Shown in pieces: positions 36,184 through 43,846 of a stretch of DNA of 64,000 bases; the stretch's first letter is position 1; each line of letters begins with the position of its first letter. The position numbers and the translations under genes were made by a program. Origin of the DNA: Bdellovibrionales bacterium (lineage in GTDB: Bacteria; Bdellovibrionota; Bacteriovoracia; Bacteriovoracales; Bacteriovoracaceae); NCBI GenBank assembly GCA_018646675.1, contig JABGUH010000008.1, positions 1 through 64,000 on the forward strand, written 5' to 3'. The notes below the pieces were generated by a model, which saw nothing but the letters and a program-made list of their open reading frames with translations, did no database searches and had not been told where the DNA came from.

Positions 36184-36538
36184 TATTATCCCCTCCAAAT
36201 TCACTGCTTTTGGTAACTGTTATACTATTATCATTATTAATAAAATTACTCTTACTCGTTTTATTCTCATAGAAGGCGATACTACCCCCTAAGCAGCCAG
36301 CGGTGATCTTATAAATTGCGGCCCCAGCAATCGCATGAATTCCAAAAAGTGGAGCGGCCACCAATCCAGCCGTTACCCCCAGAACCGAAGCTCCGGCATA
36401 GACCACACTTTTTACCGCCAGGCCATCATCTTCCGGCTTATACTCTAAACAGTCATCGGTAGTTATCCGCTTTTTATGAATAGAACATAGCTCTGGGCTA
36501 TATCCTTTAAACGTACAACTTCCGCACTGATTTGCCAC
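36170..36538 (-). CDS. Cys-rich N-terminus plus Gly-rich membrane hairpin
   Basis: 122 residues. Residues 1-30 hold CGSC, a further Cys in PELCSIHKKR and another in TDDCLEY: a likely metal site with four or five ligands. Two Gly/Ala-rich hydrophobic segments (about 46-66 and 68-88) follow, then an Asn/Ser-rich tail. It resembles the next gene in its membrane half. Such a layout would put a small metal-binding knob on a membrane hairpin. No named family recognised. Confidence 0.6.
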   Translation of the reverse strand: MANQCGSCTFKGYSPELCSIHKKRITTDDCLEYKPEDDGLAVKSVVYAGASVLGVTAGLVAAPLFGIHAIAGAAIYKITAGCLGGSIAFYENKTSKSNFINNDNSITVTKSSEFGGDNNGRR

Positions 36539-36561
36539 TTAATCCCACCCCAACTCTACAA

Positions 36562-38040
36562 TTAGAGAATCTTCATATTCCACCAGTAGATCAACACAAT
36601 GTAAAGGGTTGATACTAATAGGTGAAGATACATCATCGGTAGCCCCACCACTGAATAGCTCTGATAGTCGAGCAGATCATTCGAGTTAAATTTTCGCTGA
36701 TTTATGGCGAACCGCTCCAAGAGAGTACTAGAGACCGGCCCGGCGGTCGCACCATTTAGACTACCACTAGATCCAGCACACACACCCAGCGAAAGGGCCC
36801 AGAAGATCAGACTTGATGGCTCGATGCCATGAATAGTCAAAAACATGGGTAGAAACATCATTGTTGTGGGCCCCGCGTTAAAAAACATGGTCAAAAAGCA
36901 TGCTCCCCACATTAAAATGATCAACTTTAAAAAGATGTTACCCATCGATAGGTAGAGCACCCCTTTGGTAACCGTTTTCAGCAGTCCGGAAGCCTCTACT
37001 CCCCCCACAATAATAAAGAGAAAGATAAAAAATAGTAGATCTTCGTACTGAATATTATCAATAATCTTCTTACGATCTACCCCAGAGAAGACCAGTAGAA
37101 TACCTGCCCCAATCAAGGCCACTAAGCCAGGGTTAATTTTAACGAAGATAAAACAGAAGATCATCACCATCAAGATGATCAAGGAGAAGGTGGCGGCCCA
37201 CTGGTTGTGAATTTTGACCTCAGGTAGTTTCAAATCAAACTCCTGAGTCTTGGCATCTGCGGTGACCCCAAAGTCCACATGATAGAAGAAGTACCAGAGC
37301 ATCACTCCTAAATTGATCAAACCAATCGGCATCATATATTTGATGAAGTGGTCAAAGGAGATCTGCATTTTGGAGGCGATCAGCATATTAGGAAAGTCCC
37401 CGACCATGGATGATGCTCCTCCCAAATTGGAGGCGATAATCAAACCAATGATAAAGGGGGTCGCCTTTAAGCGTAGCTGATTGGTCAAAGTCAAAGTAAT
37501 CGGTAGAATCAACAACATGGTGGTCAAATTGTTGATAAAAAGTGACAAGATATAGGTCAGCAACACTAAAATAACAAATAGCGCAAAATGGAAGCGGCCA
37601 AAACGCTCAATTAAGCGGTTGGTAAACATCTCAAAAGCGTTGGTGGAGCCTAAGATAGTCGAGAAGAGGGCCATCCCAAATAGCAAGGAGATGGTGGTGG
37701 CATCCACTTTGGATAGTGCATAGACTGGATTATAAAAGCCGATATAGGTCCCCGCCACTAAAATAGAGGCCACACCAATTCCCAGGATGATCACTCGCGA
37801 AGATTGATTATAGAAGAGGGTGGTAAAGGTGACTAAAACAATCTTAAGACTGATGATCTGAGAGACGATCCCACCAAAGCTGGTCCCATCCATCGTGTGG
37901 TTCTGAAAAATTTGAATGTGATTAGTAATCCCATAGATACACCAGAGCACTAACGCAAAATAGACGAAATAAAAGAGATAGGTTTTATCCCTTGCAATCG
38001 AAAAAGTTTTAGAAGATGCATCTAGTGCTTCTCGTATCAT
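36562..38040 (-). CDS. mamN: MamN-like transporter (ArsB/NhaD, ion-transporter superfamily)
   Basis: 492 residues with about 11-12 membrane helices and the superfamily segments NNLTTMLLILP and ASNLGGASSMVGDFPN, then FFNAGPTTMMFLP near the end. MamN is the magnetosome member of this superfamily, thought to move protons or cations out of the vesicle as magnetite forms. Its ATG overlaps the MamM-like stop by four bases (ATGA), and the L-M-N order matches known clusters. The name rests on family plus context; a housekeeping Na+/H+ or arsenite carrier is the alternative. Confidence 0.75.
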   Translation of the reverse strand: MIREALDASSKTFSIARDKTYLFYFVYFALVLWCIYGITNHIQIFQNHTMDGTSFGGIVSQIISLKIVLVTFTTLFYNQSSRVIILGIGVASILVAGTYIGFYNPVYALSKVDATTISLLFGMALFSTILGSTNAFEMFTNRLIERFGRFHFALFVILVLLTYILSLFINNLTTMLLILPITLTLTNQLRLKATPFIIGLIIASNLGGASSMVGDFPNMLIASKMQISFDHFIKYMMPIGLINLGVMLWYFFYHVDFGVTADAKTQEFDLKLPEVKIHNQWAATFSLIILMVMIFCFIFVKINPGLVALIGAGILLVFSGVDRKKIIDNIQYEDLLFFIFLFIIVGGVEASGLLKTVTKGVLYLSMGNIFLKLIILMWGACFLTMFFNAGPTTMMFLPMFLTIHGIEPSSLIFWALSLGVCAGSSGSLNGATAGPVSSTLLERFAINQRKFNSNDLLDYQSYSVVGLPMMYLHLLVSTLYIVLIYWWNMKIL

Positions 38041-38918
38041 ACGCTGTAGTCCACCAATACTTTGTCTACGTGCTTATCCACACTTTTAACCGACTTTTCA
38101 ACATTGGCCACCAGCTGACTCCACTCCTCGACGGTACAATCCTTATCCATGATCAAATTGACATTGACCCAGATCTGTCGACCATTAAAACGAGCAATTA
38201 CACTATCTAATCTTCGACCGGCGACTCGGTTGACCGCCAAACGCATCTTCTCCAATTGATCAAAAGGTATCGAGCGATCCAACAGACTCTTGACTGAGTC
38301 AATCAGCAACTTAATACAGATATAGATAATGATAATCGCCACCGCTAAGGCGACATAACCATCCGAGTGAATAAAGCCCATTCTGGTGGCAATAACCCCC
38401 ATAACAACCGCAATTGATGAGAAGCTATCCGAGCGGATTGCCCACGAATTGGTTAGCAGGGTATTACTTTTAAACTCCTTGCCTACACACTGTAGGTAGT
38501 GAAAAAGTGTCTCGTTTACTAATACCGAAATAAAAGCAACAATAATTACTGTCCAGTGGGGCAGCTCTCTTACCACTCCATGGATAATTCCATCCAGTGA
38601 CTCATAAATAACAAAGATAGTTCCAAATAGTAGGAAAATACTGACAATCGCCGACGCGACAAATTCAATTTTCCCATGACCAAAATTATGCTCTTCATCA
38701 GCAGGAGCATCACCAAAGTGACGGCTAACAAAAATCGCGGCGGAAGAGACGATGTTGGCCGCAGAGTGGATGGCATCGGCCAGTAGCCCCTTGGAGTTAC
38801 CAAAAATTCCCACCACAACTTTAAGTATAGTTAAAAATATGGTCCCAGTTAGCTGGTAGATACCAGCTCGATCGCGGCAATCTAAACATTTTTCTCTATT
38901 TCTATCAGTACAGTTCAT
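38037..38918 (-). CDS. mamM: MamM-like cation diffusion facilitator
   Basis: 293 residues: six membrane helices, then a cytoplasmic dimerising domain. CLDC at the N-terminus and GHGKIEFVASAIVS resemble MamM, and it sits between the MamL-like and MamN-like genes as expected. CDF proteins bring ferrous iron into the magnetosome. The transport site looks degenerate: the helix-2 pair is His51 and Asn55 where Asp is expected, and the helix-5 pair is Ala160 and Asp164. Loss of two of four ligands suggests altered selectivity or a structural role. It could be renamed MamB on phylogeny. Confidence 0.78.
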   Translation of the reverse strand: MNCTDRNREKCLDCRDRAGIYQLTGTIFLTILKVVVGIFGNSKGLLADAIHSAANIVSSAAIFVSRHFGDAPADEEHNFGHGKIEFVASAIVSIFLLFGTIFVIYESLDGIIHGVVRELPHWTVIIVAFISVLVNETLFHYLQCVGKEFKSNTLLTNSWAIRSDSFSSIAVVMGVIATRMGFIHSDGYVALAVAIIIIYICIKLLIDSVKSLLDRSIPFDQLEKMRLAVNRVAGRRLDSVIARFNGRQIWVNVNLIMDKDCTVEEWSQLVANVEKSVKSVDKHVDKVLVDYSV

Positions 38919-38946
38919 CTCAATCTATCCCATCTTCCTCAAATGT

Positions 38947-39183
38947 TTAGTTACTACCATTTACCCGCGTGGTGGTAAGGTCTTTGCGTATCCGACGCTC
39001 TCGATGCAAATGCTCCCACTTCGACCAGAAGTAGCCCATGGAGAAAAATGTTAGTAGCAAAAAGATCAATCTAACCCTAATTGGATTGCCAACCACCAAG
39101 GTTAACATCACATGGTCACTATTTTGGACCACAAAGACTGTCACCAAAAAGGCTGCAAACATAAAAAAGAGGATCTTCATCAT
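38947..39183 (-). CDS. MamL-like (LapA-domain) small membrane protein
   Basis: 78 residues from an ATG at 39183 with AAGGAGA upstream. Two membrane helices, FMFAAFLVTVFVVQNS and IFLLLTFFSMGYFW, are joined by HVMLTLVVGNPIRVR, the LapA/DUF1049 pattern. A basic tail (HRERRIRK) follows. MamL has this length, two-helix topology and basic tail, is needed early for membrane invagination, and lies next to mamM in known clusters, as here. LapA itself (LPS assembly) is a less likely alternative in this location. Confidence 0.65.
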   Translation of the reverse strand: MMKILFFMFAAFLVTVFVVQNSDHVMLTLVVGNPIRVRLIFLLLTFFSMGYFWSKWEHLHRERRIRKDLTTTRVNGSN

Positions 39184-39203
39184 AACTATATCTCCTTCAA
39201 CAC

Positions 39204-39791
39204 TTACAACTTCATTACATTCAAACAATAGGAACAACGAGGTACTCCTCGACTATCCCACTTAGGAGGGCCACTATGGGCACAGACTGGACAGACATAG
39301 GTCAATGTCGGATCCTTCTGTCTGGCCAGCAGTGAAGTCCACTCCACCATTTTATGATTCGGCTGATCAGGGCAGGTAAATATCGCCTGCTGCTTACAGC
39401 TTGGACAACGAAAACTGTTTTTTCCCACCACCTCGTAGGGGATATTACACCGTGAACAGAGCGGTACGTACTGCCGATTATTCATCGGGCAGTAGACCAT
39501 CGTCAGCGCGTTTAACAACGGCTTAATTTTAAGTGGCTTTCCAGTAGGAAGAGTCGCCTTCAGGTGTCGATGTAGCGTATTTGCCATCTGCTTAACCTGT
39601 TTTGCCTGTTTGGCGGGTAGTTGCATCTGATCACTTTTAATTTTTTTACGATCATGATGAAAGATCGATCCCACCAGTAAGGTGATGGAGAAAAATGCCA
39701 ACACAATAATTAAGACTGGATGCTGATAACCCCAATCCTCCTCATCGATCCGCAAATTCTCTGGTAATACTCTATCCAACTTTTTTTGCAT
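39204..39791 (-). CDS. Membrane-anchored Cys-ribbon protein A
   Basis: 195 residues. One membrane helix (about 24-43) is followed by a Lys/Gln-rich stalk, then paired cysteines: CPMN, CSRC, CPSC, CPDQ and a C-terminal module CPVCAHSGPPKWD...PRCSYC ending in NVM. The C-terminal module closely matches CSRCSHTGLPKFD...PICSVC...FM in the next gene. No CxxCH heme site. The pairs suggest rubredoxin-like iron or zinc ribbons displayed on one membrane face. Within the magnetosome cluster, iron binding or electron transfer is plausible but inferred. Confidence 0.7.
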   Translation of the reverse strand: MQKKLDRVLPENLRIDEEDWGYQHPVLIIVLAFFSITLLVGSIFHHDRKKIKSDQMQLPAKQAKQVKQMANTLHRHLKATLPTGKPLKIKPLLNALTMVYCPMNNRQYVPLCSRCNIPYEVVGKNSFRCPSCKQQAIFTCPDQPNHKMVEWTSLLARQKDPTLTYVCPVCAHSGPPKWDSRGVPRCSYCLNVMKL

Positions 39792-39815
39792 ACTCTTACT
39801 CTAGCTAAGCTCCAT

Positions 39816-40247
39816 CTACTTAAGTGGCCCACCAGTTGCTAACTGGGGACATTTAAACTGAGCACAAACCTTATCTGCTTTAGCAGAACTAATTCTAATC
39901 ACCTGCATAAACCCTCCGCACACAGAACAGATCGGAGAGTGATTACGATCAAACTTCGGTAGTCCAGTATGAGAGCAACGAGAACAGATATGCTGTCCTC
40001 CGGAAATATATCTGTTGCTGGGTGTTGCCGTTGCCGCCACCTGCCCAACTGCCATTTTCACCTTAACAACCTCTTTCGGAGGTGGTGCACCTGCGGGATG
40101 AAGAGTCTGGTGCCGCCTTCCATGAGTTGTCACATGAGTCTGCTTCAAGTGAATAGGTGAATGATGGGCCATATAGTTGAATGCCGCCAAAATCAGCAGC
40201 GCCACCAACATTCCCCCAACAAAATAAAAGCTTCTCTTATCCATCAT
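39816..40247 (-). CDS. Membrane-anchored Cys-ribbon protein B
   Basis: 143 residues. One N-terminal helix (about 8-25), a His-rich segment (MAHHSPIHLK, THGRRHQTLH), a Pro/Ala/Val linker, then the ribbon HICSRCSHTGLPKFD...PICSVCGGFM and two further Cys near the end. It shares the ribbon with protein A upstream (39204-39791 follows it in transcription) and is separated from it by about 25 bases. The His-rich linker adds potential metal ligands. Function unknown. Confidence 0.7.
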   Translation of the reverse strand: MMDKRSFYFVGGMLVALLILAAFNYMAHHSPIHLKQTHVTTHGRRHQTLHPAGAPPPKEVVKVKMAVGQVAATATPSNRYISGGQHICSRCSHTGLPKFDRNHSPICSVCGGFMQVIRISSAKADKVCAQFKCPQLATGGPLK

Positions 40248-40272
40248 ATCTTTTTACTCCCTCGACTCCAAA

Positions 40273-41130
40273 CTACCTAACGATCACGCCGTCTAGCATC
40301 TGACGAACATCGTTAACAGGTACCGCAAAACCAATTCCAGTGTTACCAGAACTAGTGGTAAAGGTGGCCATATTTACACCAACTACCTTGCCATCTACAT
40401 CGACCAACGGGCCCCCGTTGTTACCCTTATTAATTGCCGCATCGGTCTGAATCATCTGCTTAAAGACATCACCTTGAATATTAATTTTCTTACGGTTACT
40501 ACTGACAATCCCAGCGGTAATCGTTTGAGAAAAGCCAAAAGGACTGCCAATCGCGTAGACAAAGTCCCCGACCTTGACCTTATCAGAGTTCCCCATTGCA
40601 CAGTTTGGAAAGTGGCCAGGGCCGGTAATCTTAATATGGGCCAACTGTAGCGCCTTATCCACCTTTACAATTTTTGCTTTAAATACATTGGGCTTACGGC
40701 GAAATAGTTTAACCTCAATTTTGTTGGTCGGAACCGCATCATAGGAGGTAATCACATCGCCAGAAGTGCTAACGACTATGCCCGAGCTCACTAGGACATT
40801 CCCCGCTTGATAGGGTTCAAGAATCCGACCAAAGGAGTCTCCACGATGCCGCAACGGTTTAGCATTAAAGCTGGTGATATTAACCACACAGGGACGTACT
40901 TGGCGCAAAACCCTCCCGGTGGCATGCTCCATAGTCTCGGAGAGGAGGGGGGTACCACCTATTTTATTTTTTTGGGGTAGAGGAGAGAATCTCTTCACCT
41001 TTTGACTTTTCTCCATCAGCTGTTTTTTCAACTGAGGTAGCTCTTTCTGGTGCTGATTATAACCATAGATTAGAATCATCAACGGGACGATAACCAACAT
41101 AGTAAATAGTAGCTGACGATTAAAACTCAT
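40273..41130 (-). CDS. mamO: MamO-like trypsin-fold pseudoprotease
   Basis: 285 residues: one membrane anchor (about 8-23), a basic linker, then an HtrA/Do-like protease domain. Compared with its neighbour at 41132, all three catalytic positions are changed: His becomes Asp131 (ITSYDAV), Asp becomes Gln162 (KALQLAH), Ser becomes Asn238 (KGNNGGP). The scaffold, including the oxyanion GxxGG region, is preserved. Characterised MamO is likewise a degenerate protease, needed for crystal nucleation. The usual C-terminal TauE-like domain is absent here and occurs separately at 33746-34543. Confidence 0.78.
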   Translation of the reverse strand: MSFNRQLLFTMLVIVPLMILIYGYNQHQKELPQLKKQLMEKSQKVKRFSPLPQKNKIGGTPLLSETMEHATGRVLRQVRPCVVNITSFNAKPLRHRGDSFGRILEPYQAGNVLVSSGIVVSTSGDVITSYDAVPTNKIEVKLFRRKPNVFKAKIVKVDKALQLAHIKITGPGHFPNCAMGNSDKVKVGDFVYAIGSPFGFSQTITAGIVSSNRKKINIQGDVFKQMIQTDAAINKGNNGGPLVDVDGKVVGVNMATFTTSSGNTGIGFAVPVNDVRQMLDGVIVR

Positions 41131-41131
41131 C

Positions 41132-42136
41132 CTAGGCTCCCTTCCCTACTGTAATACCCAGAAAATCTCCACCGGATCTCCGTAGGAAGAGGTAAATTGC
41201 CATCATGATCGCAATAGTAATAATCATCAAAATTGCGGTGTAGTAGATCAGTGTACCCTGAGGCAGATGATAAGTTATACGTTGCTGCTCGATTTTATAC
41301 TGTTTAGTCGTACGATCAGGAGCTCTTAGAATTACAGTACCAGGAATGGGCCTTACCGCCCGCTTCAAGTCATTTCCTTGATGAATAGTCTTGGCACGAA
41401 AATCTTTCAAAAAGTGCATCGCATCGCTCTCAACTCTAGTGCGATAAAACTGCTGTACACGATAGAAGGGAATCGCAAAACCCAAACCAGAGGAGTTTGC
41501 CCCCTCAGAGAAGATGGCGCTGGTTAGCCCTACCGCCTCCCCACTCATATTAATTACCGCGCCACCTGAGTTTCCCCGGTTAATATTAGCATCGGTCTGA
41601 ATCATATCACCGTAGAGAACCCCATCCACTGCAACGCTACGCTGCCTTTTACTGATAATCCCTCTAGTAACCGTCTGTTCTAATGCAAAGGGGCTACCGA
41701 TAACAAAGATCGTCTCTCCTAACTGCAGTCTATTCTTGTTATTCCAAATGGGAATTGGCATCAAGCGAACAGAACGATTTATTTTAAGCAGCGCCAAATC
41801 CATCTTCGGGTCCTTCTCGACCAGTGAGGCGGCCAACTCTAGCCGGCGTCGGCCCTGCTTGACTGTAACCAAAAAGGAGTCAAACCCTGAAACAACATGA
41901 AAGTTTGTAACGATATGGCCCCGTGGCGACACCACAACACCAGAACCGATATTCTCCATGCCTGGATGGTTAGATTTATAAGCCTTGATATGAACGACAC
42001 TCTGCCGTGCTTTAGCGATTGCTAAGTTCTGCTTACGCTCAACAAAGCGCAGAGAACTCTGCCGTGCCATCCCTGAGATGGTTAAAGCAAGAAGCAGGAC
42101 TGAAGTAACTATCTTCCACATGAGGTTCACGATCAC
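41132..42136 (-). CDS. mamE: MamE-type membrane serine protease (MamE-Nter-like)
   Basis: 334 residues: a signal anchor (about 8-22), an HtrA protease domain with an intact triad, His80 in VTNFHVV, Asp113 in KMDLALLK and Ser190 in GNSGGAV, and a C-terminal membrane helix (about 288-315). No PDZ or CxxCH is attached; these lie on the two genes upstream in the same operon. Deltaproteobacterial clusters also split MamE into N- and C-terminal genes. It would process magnetosome proteins, perhaps the adjacent pseudoprotease. The start is GTG at 42136 or ATG at 42121. Confidence 0.78.
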   Translation of the reverse strand: MIVNLMWKIVTSVLLLALTISGMARQSSLRFVERKQNLAIAKARQSVVHIKAYKSNHPGMENIGSGVVVSPRGHIVTNFHVVSGFDSFLVTVKQGRRRLELAASLVEKDPKMDLALLKINRSVRLMPIPIWNNKNRLQLGETIFVIGSPFALEQTVTRGIISKRQRSVAVDGVLYGDMIQTDANINRGNSGGAVINMSGEAVGLTSAIFSEGANSSGLGFAIPFYRVQQFYRTRVESDAMHFLKDFRAKTIHQGNDLKRAVRPIPGTVILRAPDRTTKQYKIEQQRITYHLPQGTLIYYTAILMIITIAIMMAIYLFLRRSGGDFLGITVGKGA

Positions 42137-42142
42137 TAAACG

Positions 42143-43843
42143 TTAATTGCTCTTTATTAACTTATTGGCTAAAAAGAGGGTTATTACATTATTACTACTA
42201 CCAAATACACCTTGATAGAAATCAACACCTTCTGCACTATAGCTGGAGAGTAGATCTGGCTTAACACTCCCAGTAACAACTGAACCAACACCTTGGTTCA
42301 ACATAAAACCAACCAGCTCGTAACGTTTACGACCAGTGGGGTCACCTGCAGCAGGATTTTTAACTGCTGAAAAGTTGCCGCTATTGGGATTATAAAGAAT
42401 GAAGTAGGGGGAGTTCTCAAAATAGGGGTAGACCTGATCTAACAGGGAGTCTCCATAGGATCCCACTGCTACTGTCTTAAAGTTCTGTAACTGCATCGCC
42501 ACCCGAGTGACTCCACCCTTCTGGGTTGATGTAATATTTGCCAACAGGTGGGGTTTGACCGCCTCAAGCGTGATGTAGCGATGGCGACCATCACGAACCA
42601 CATCCAACACAACTCCTGTCTGCTGCTGAACACTCTTTTTAAACTGGGTTAAACCATTTACCGCAGTACCATTCACACCGATAATAACATCGTCCACAAT
42701 CAAACCTGCGGACAGAGCTTCACCAGCGGCCACTGCTGAGATTAAAACCCCATAGGTAGTATCTGATAGGTGTAATCGCTTAGCATTACTACGACTCAAA
42801 CTAAAAATTGTCGCCCCCAACCAACTCGCTTCCACCTCAATCGATGGTGTCGCCAGATAGTTTGGTTGTGGTTTCGCAGGATTTGGCTTGGCCACCACCC
42901 CGACATCAGTACTAAAGATCTTTCCCTTACGATAAACTGAAAGGGTGATCGTATCTCCAACTTTTATCGTCTCAAACATTACTCGCAGATCGGTTGGCCC
43001 AATAATTTTGGAATTATTAACCTCTAAAATAACATCTTCCTGTGCTAAGTTGGCCAGATCGGCAGGAGATTGAGGCTCGACTGAAGCAACAATTACTCCA
43101 TTACTGCTCTCCAGCTTCAACTGTTGAATCAATACCGGGTCGATCTTTTGGACATTAATCCCAATCCAGGGAGGCCCTTGCGGTTGAGTAGCTTGAACGT
43201 TGGCGGCAACACCGGCAGCACTCTGGCGATAGATTAGATTGATCTTCTTTAGCCGTCCCCCGCGAATAACTCTGATCCGATAGCGGCCACCATCAACAAA
43301 GGTCTGCTCAATCTCTTGAAAATCCTTAATGCTATGAACTTTACTACCATTGACTCTGACAATCACATCATTACTTTTTAGACCTGCCTTGGAAGCCATG
43401 GTGGTCCAACCAACGGAGTAGATCAAAGCTCCATCACCATTTTTTAGTCCTAGACTCTGCTTATGCCAAATATCAATGGGAATCAGAGTGGCACCAATTT
43501 TAGTTTTACGCCCAAATCCAAACACCACCTGTTGGCCCATCCCTCCGGGATTGGGTGGTGCAACCATCACCCCTTCCATTTCCGGGGCCGGTACTCCAGC
43601 TGGTGTTGGTGGAGGATTGGCAGGAATTATCCCCTCTATCTCTGGGGGCTGCAACGTCTCGATGGCCACACCTGCATTTCCGACGATCTCTTGGTTAGTT
43701 CTTCCCCAACCAAACAGCACATACAAAAATGCCAGTGCTACCAGCAGGATCAGCAGATAGCCCAACCAGTTAATATCACCGCAGGCAATTGCAAAACTAC
43801 CTTGACCAGAACCACTCTTATTTTTGGAATCTTCCACTTTCAA
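42143..43843 (-). CDS. Triple-PDZ membrane protein with NifX-like C-terminal domain
   Basis: 566 residues. A membrane anchor (about 25-46) is followed by a Pro-rich linker and three PDZ-like domains (about 112-200, 225-310 and 335-425; for example GLKSNDVIVRVNG, LAQEDVILEVNN and LIVDDVIIGVNG). The last domain (about 440-566) resembles the dinitrogenase Fe-Mo cofactor family (NifX/NifB C-terminal), with YFENSPYFILYNPNSG. It lies between the magnetochrome protein and the MamE-type protease, so the PDZ repeats probably bring clients to the protease. The NifX-like part could bind an iron species. The combination is unusual. Confidence 0.75.
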   Translation of the reverse strand: MKVEDSKNKSGSGQGSFAIACGDINWLGYLLILLVALAFLYVLFGWGRTNQEIVGNAGVAIETLQPPEIEGIIPANPPPTPAGVPAPEMEGVMVAPPNPGGMGQQVVFGFGRKTKIGATLIPIDIWHKQSLGLKNGDGALIYSVGWTTMASKAGLKSNDVIVRVNGSKVHSIKDFQEIEQTFVDGGRYRIRVIRGGRLKKINLIYRQSAAGVAANVQATQPQGPPWIGINVQKIDPVLIQQLKLESSNGVIVASVEPQSPADLANLAQEDVILEVNNSKIIGPTDLRVMFETIKVGDTITLSVYRKGKIFSTDVGVVAKPNPAKPQPNYLATPSIEVEASWLGATIFSLSRSNAKRLHLSDTTYGVLISAVAAGEALSAGLIVDDVIIGVNGTAVNGLTQFKKSVQQQTGVVLDVVRDGRHRYITLEAVKPHLLANITSTQKGGVTRVAMQLQNFKTVAVGSYGDSLLDQVYPYFENSPYFILYNPNSGNFSAVKNPAAGDPTGRKRYELVGFMLNQGVGSVVTGSVKPDLLSSYSAEGVDFYQGVFGSSNNVITLFLANKLIKSN

Positions 43844-43846
43844 CCC

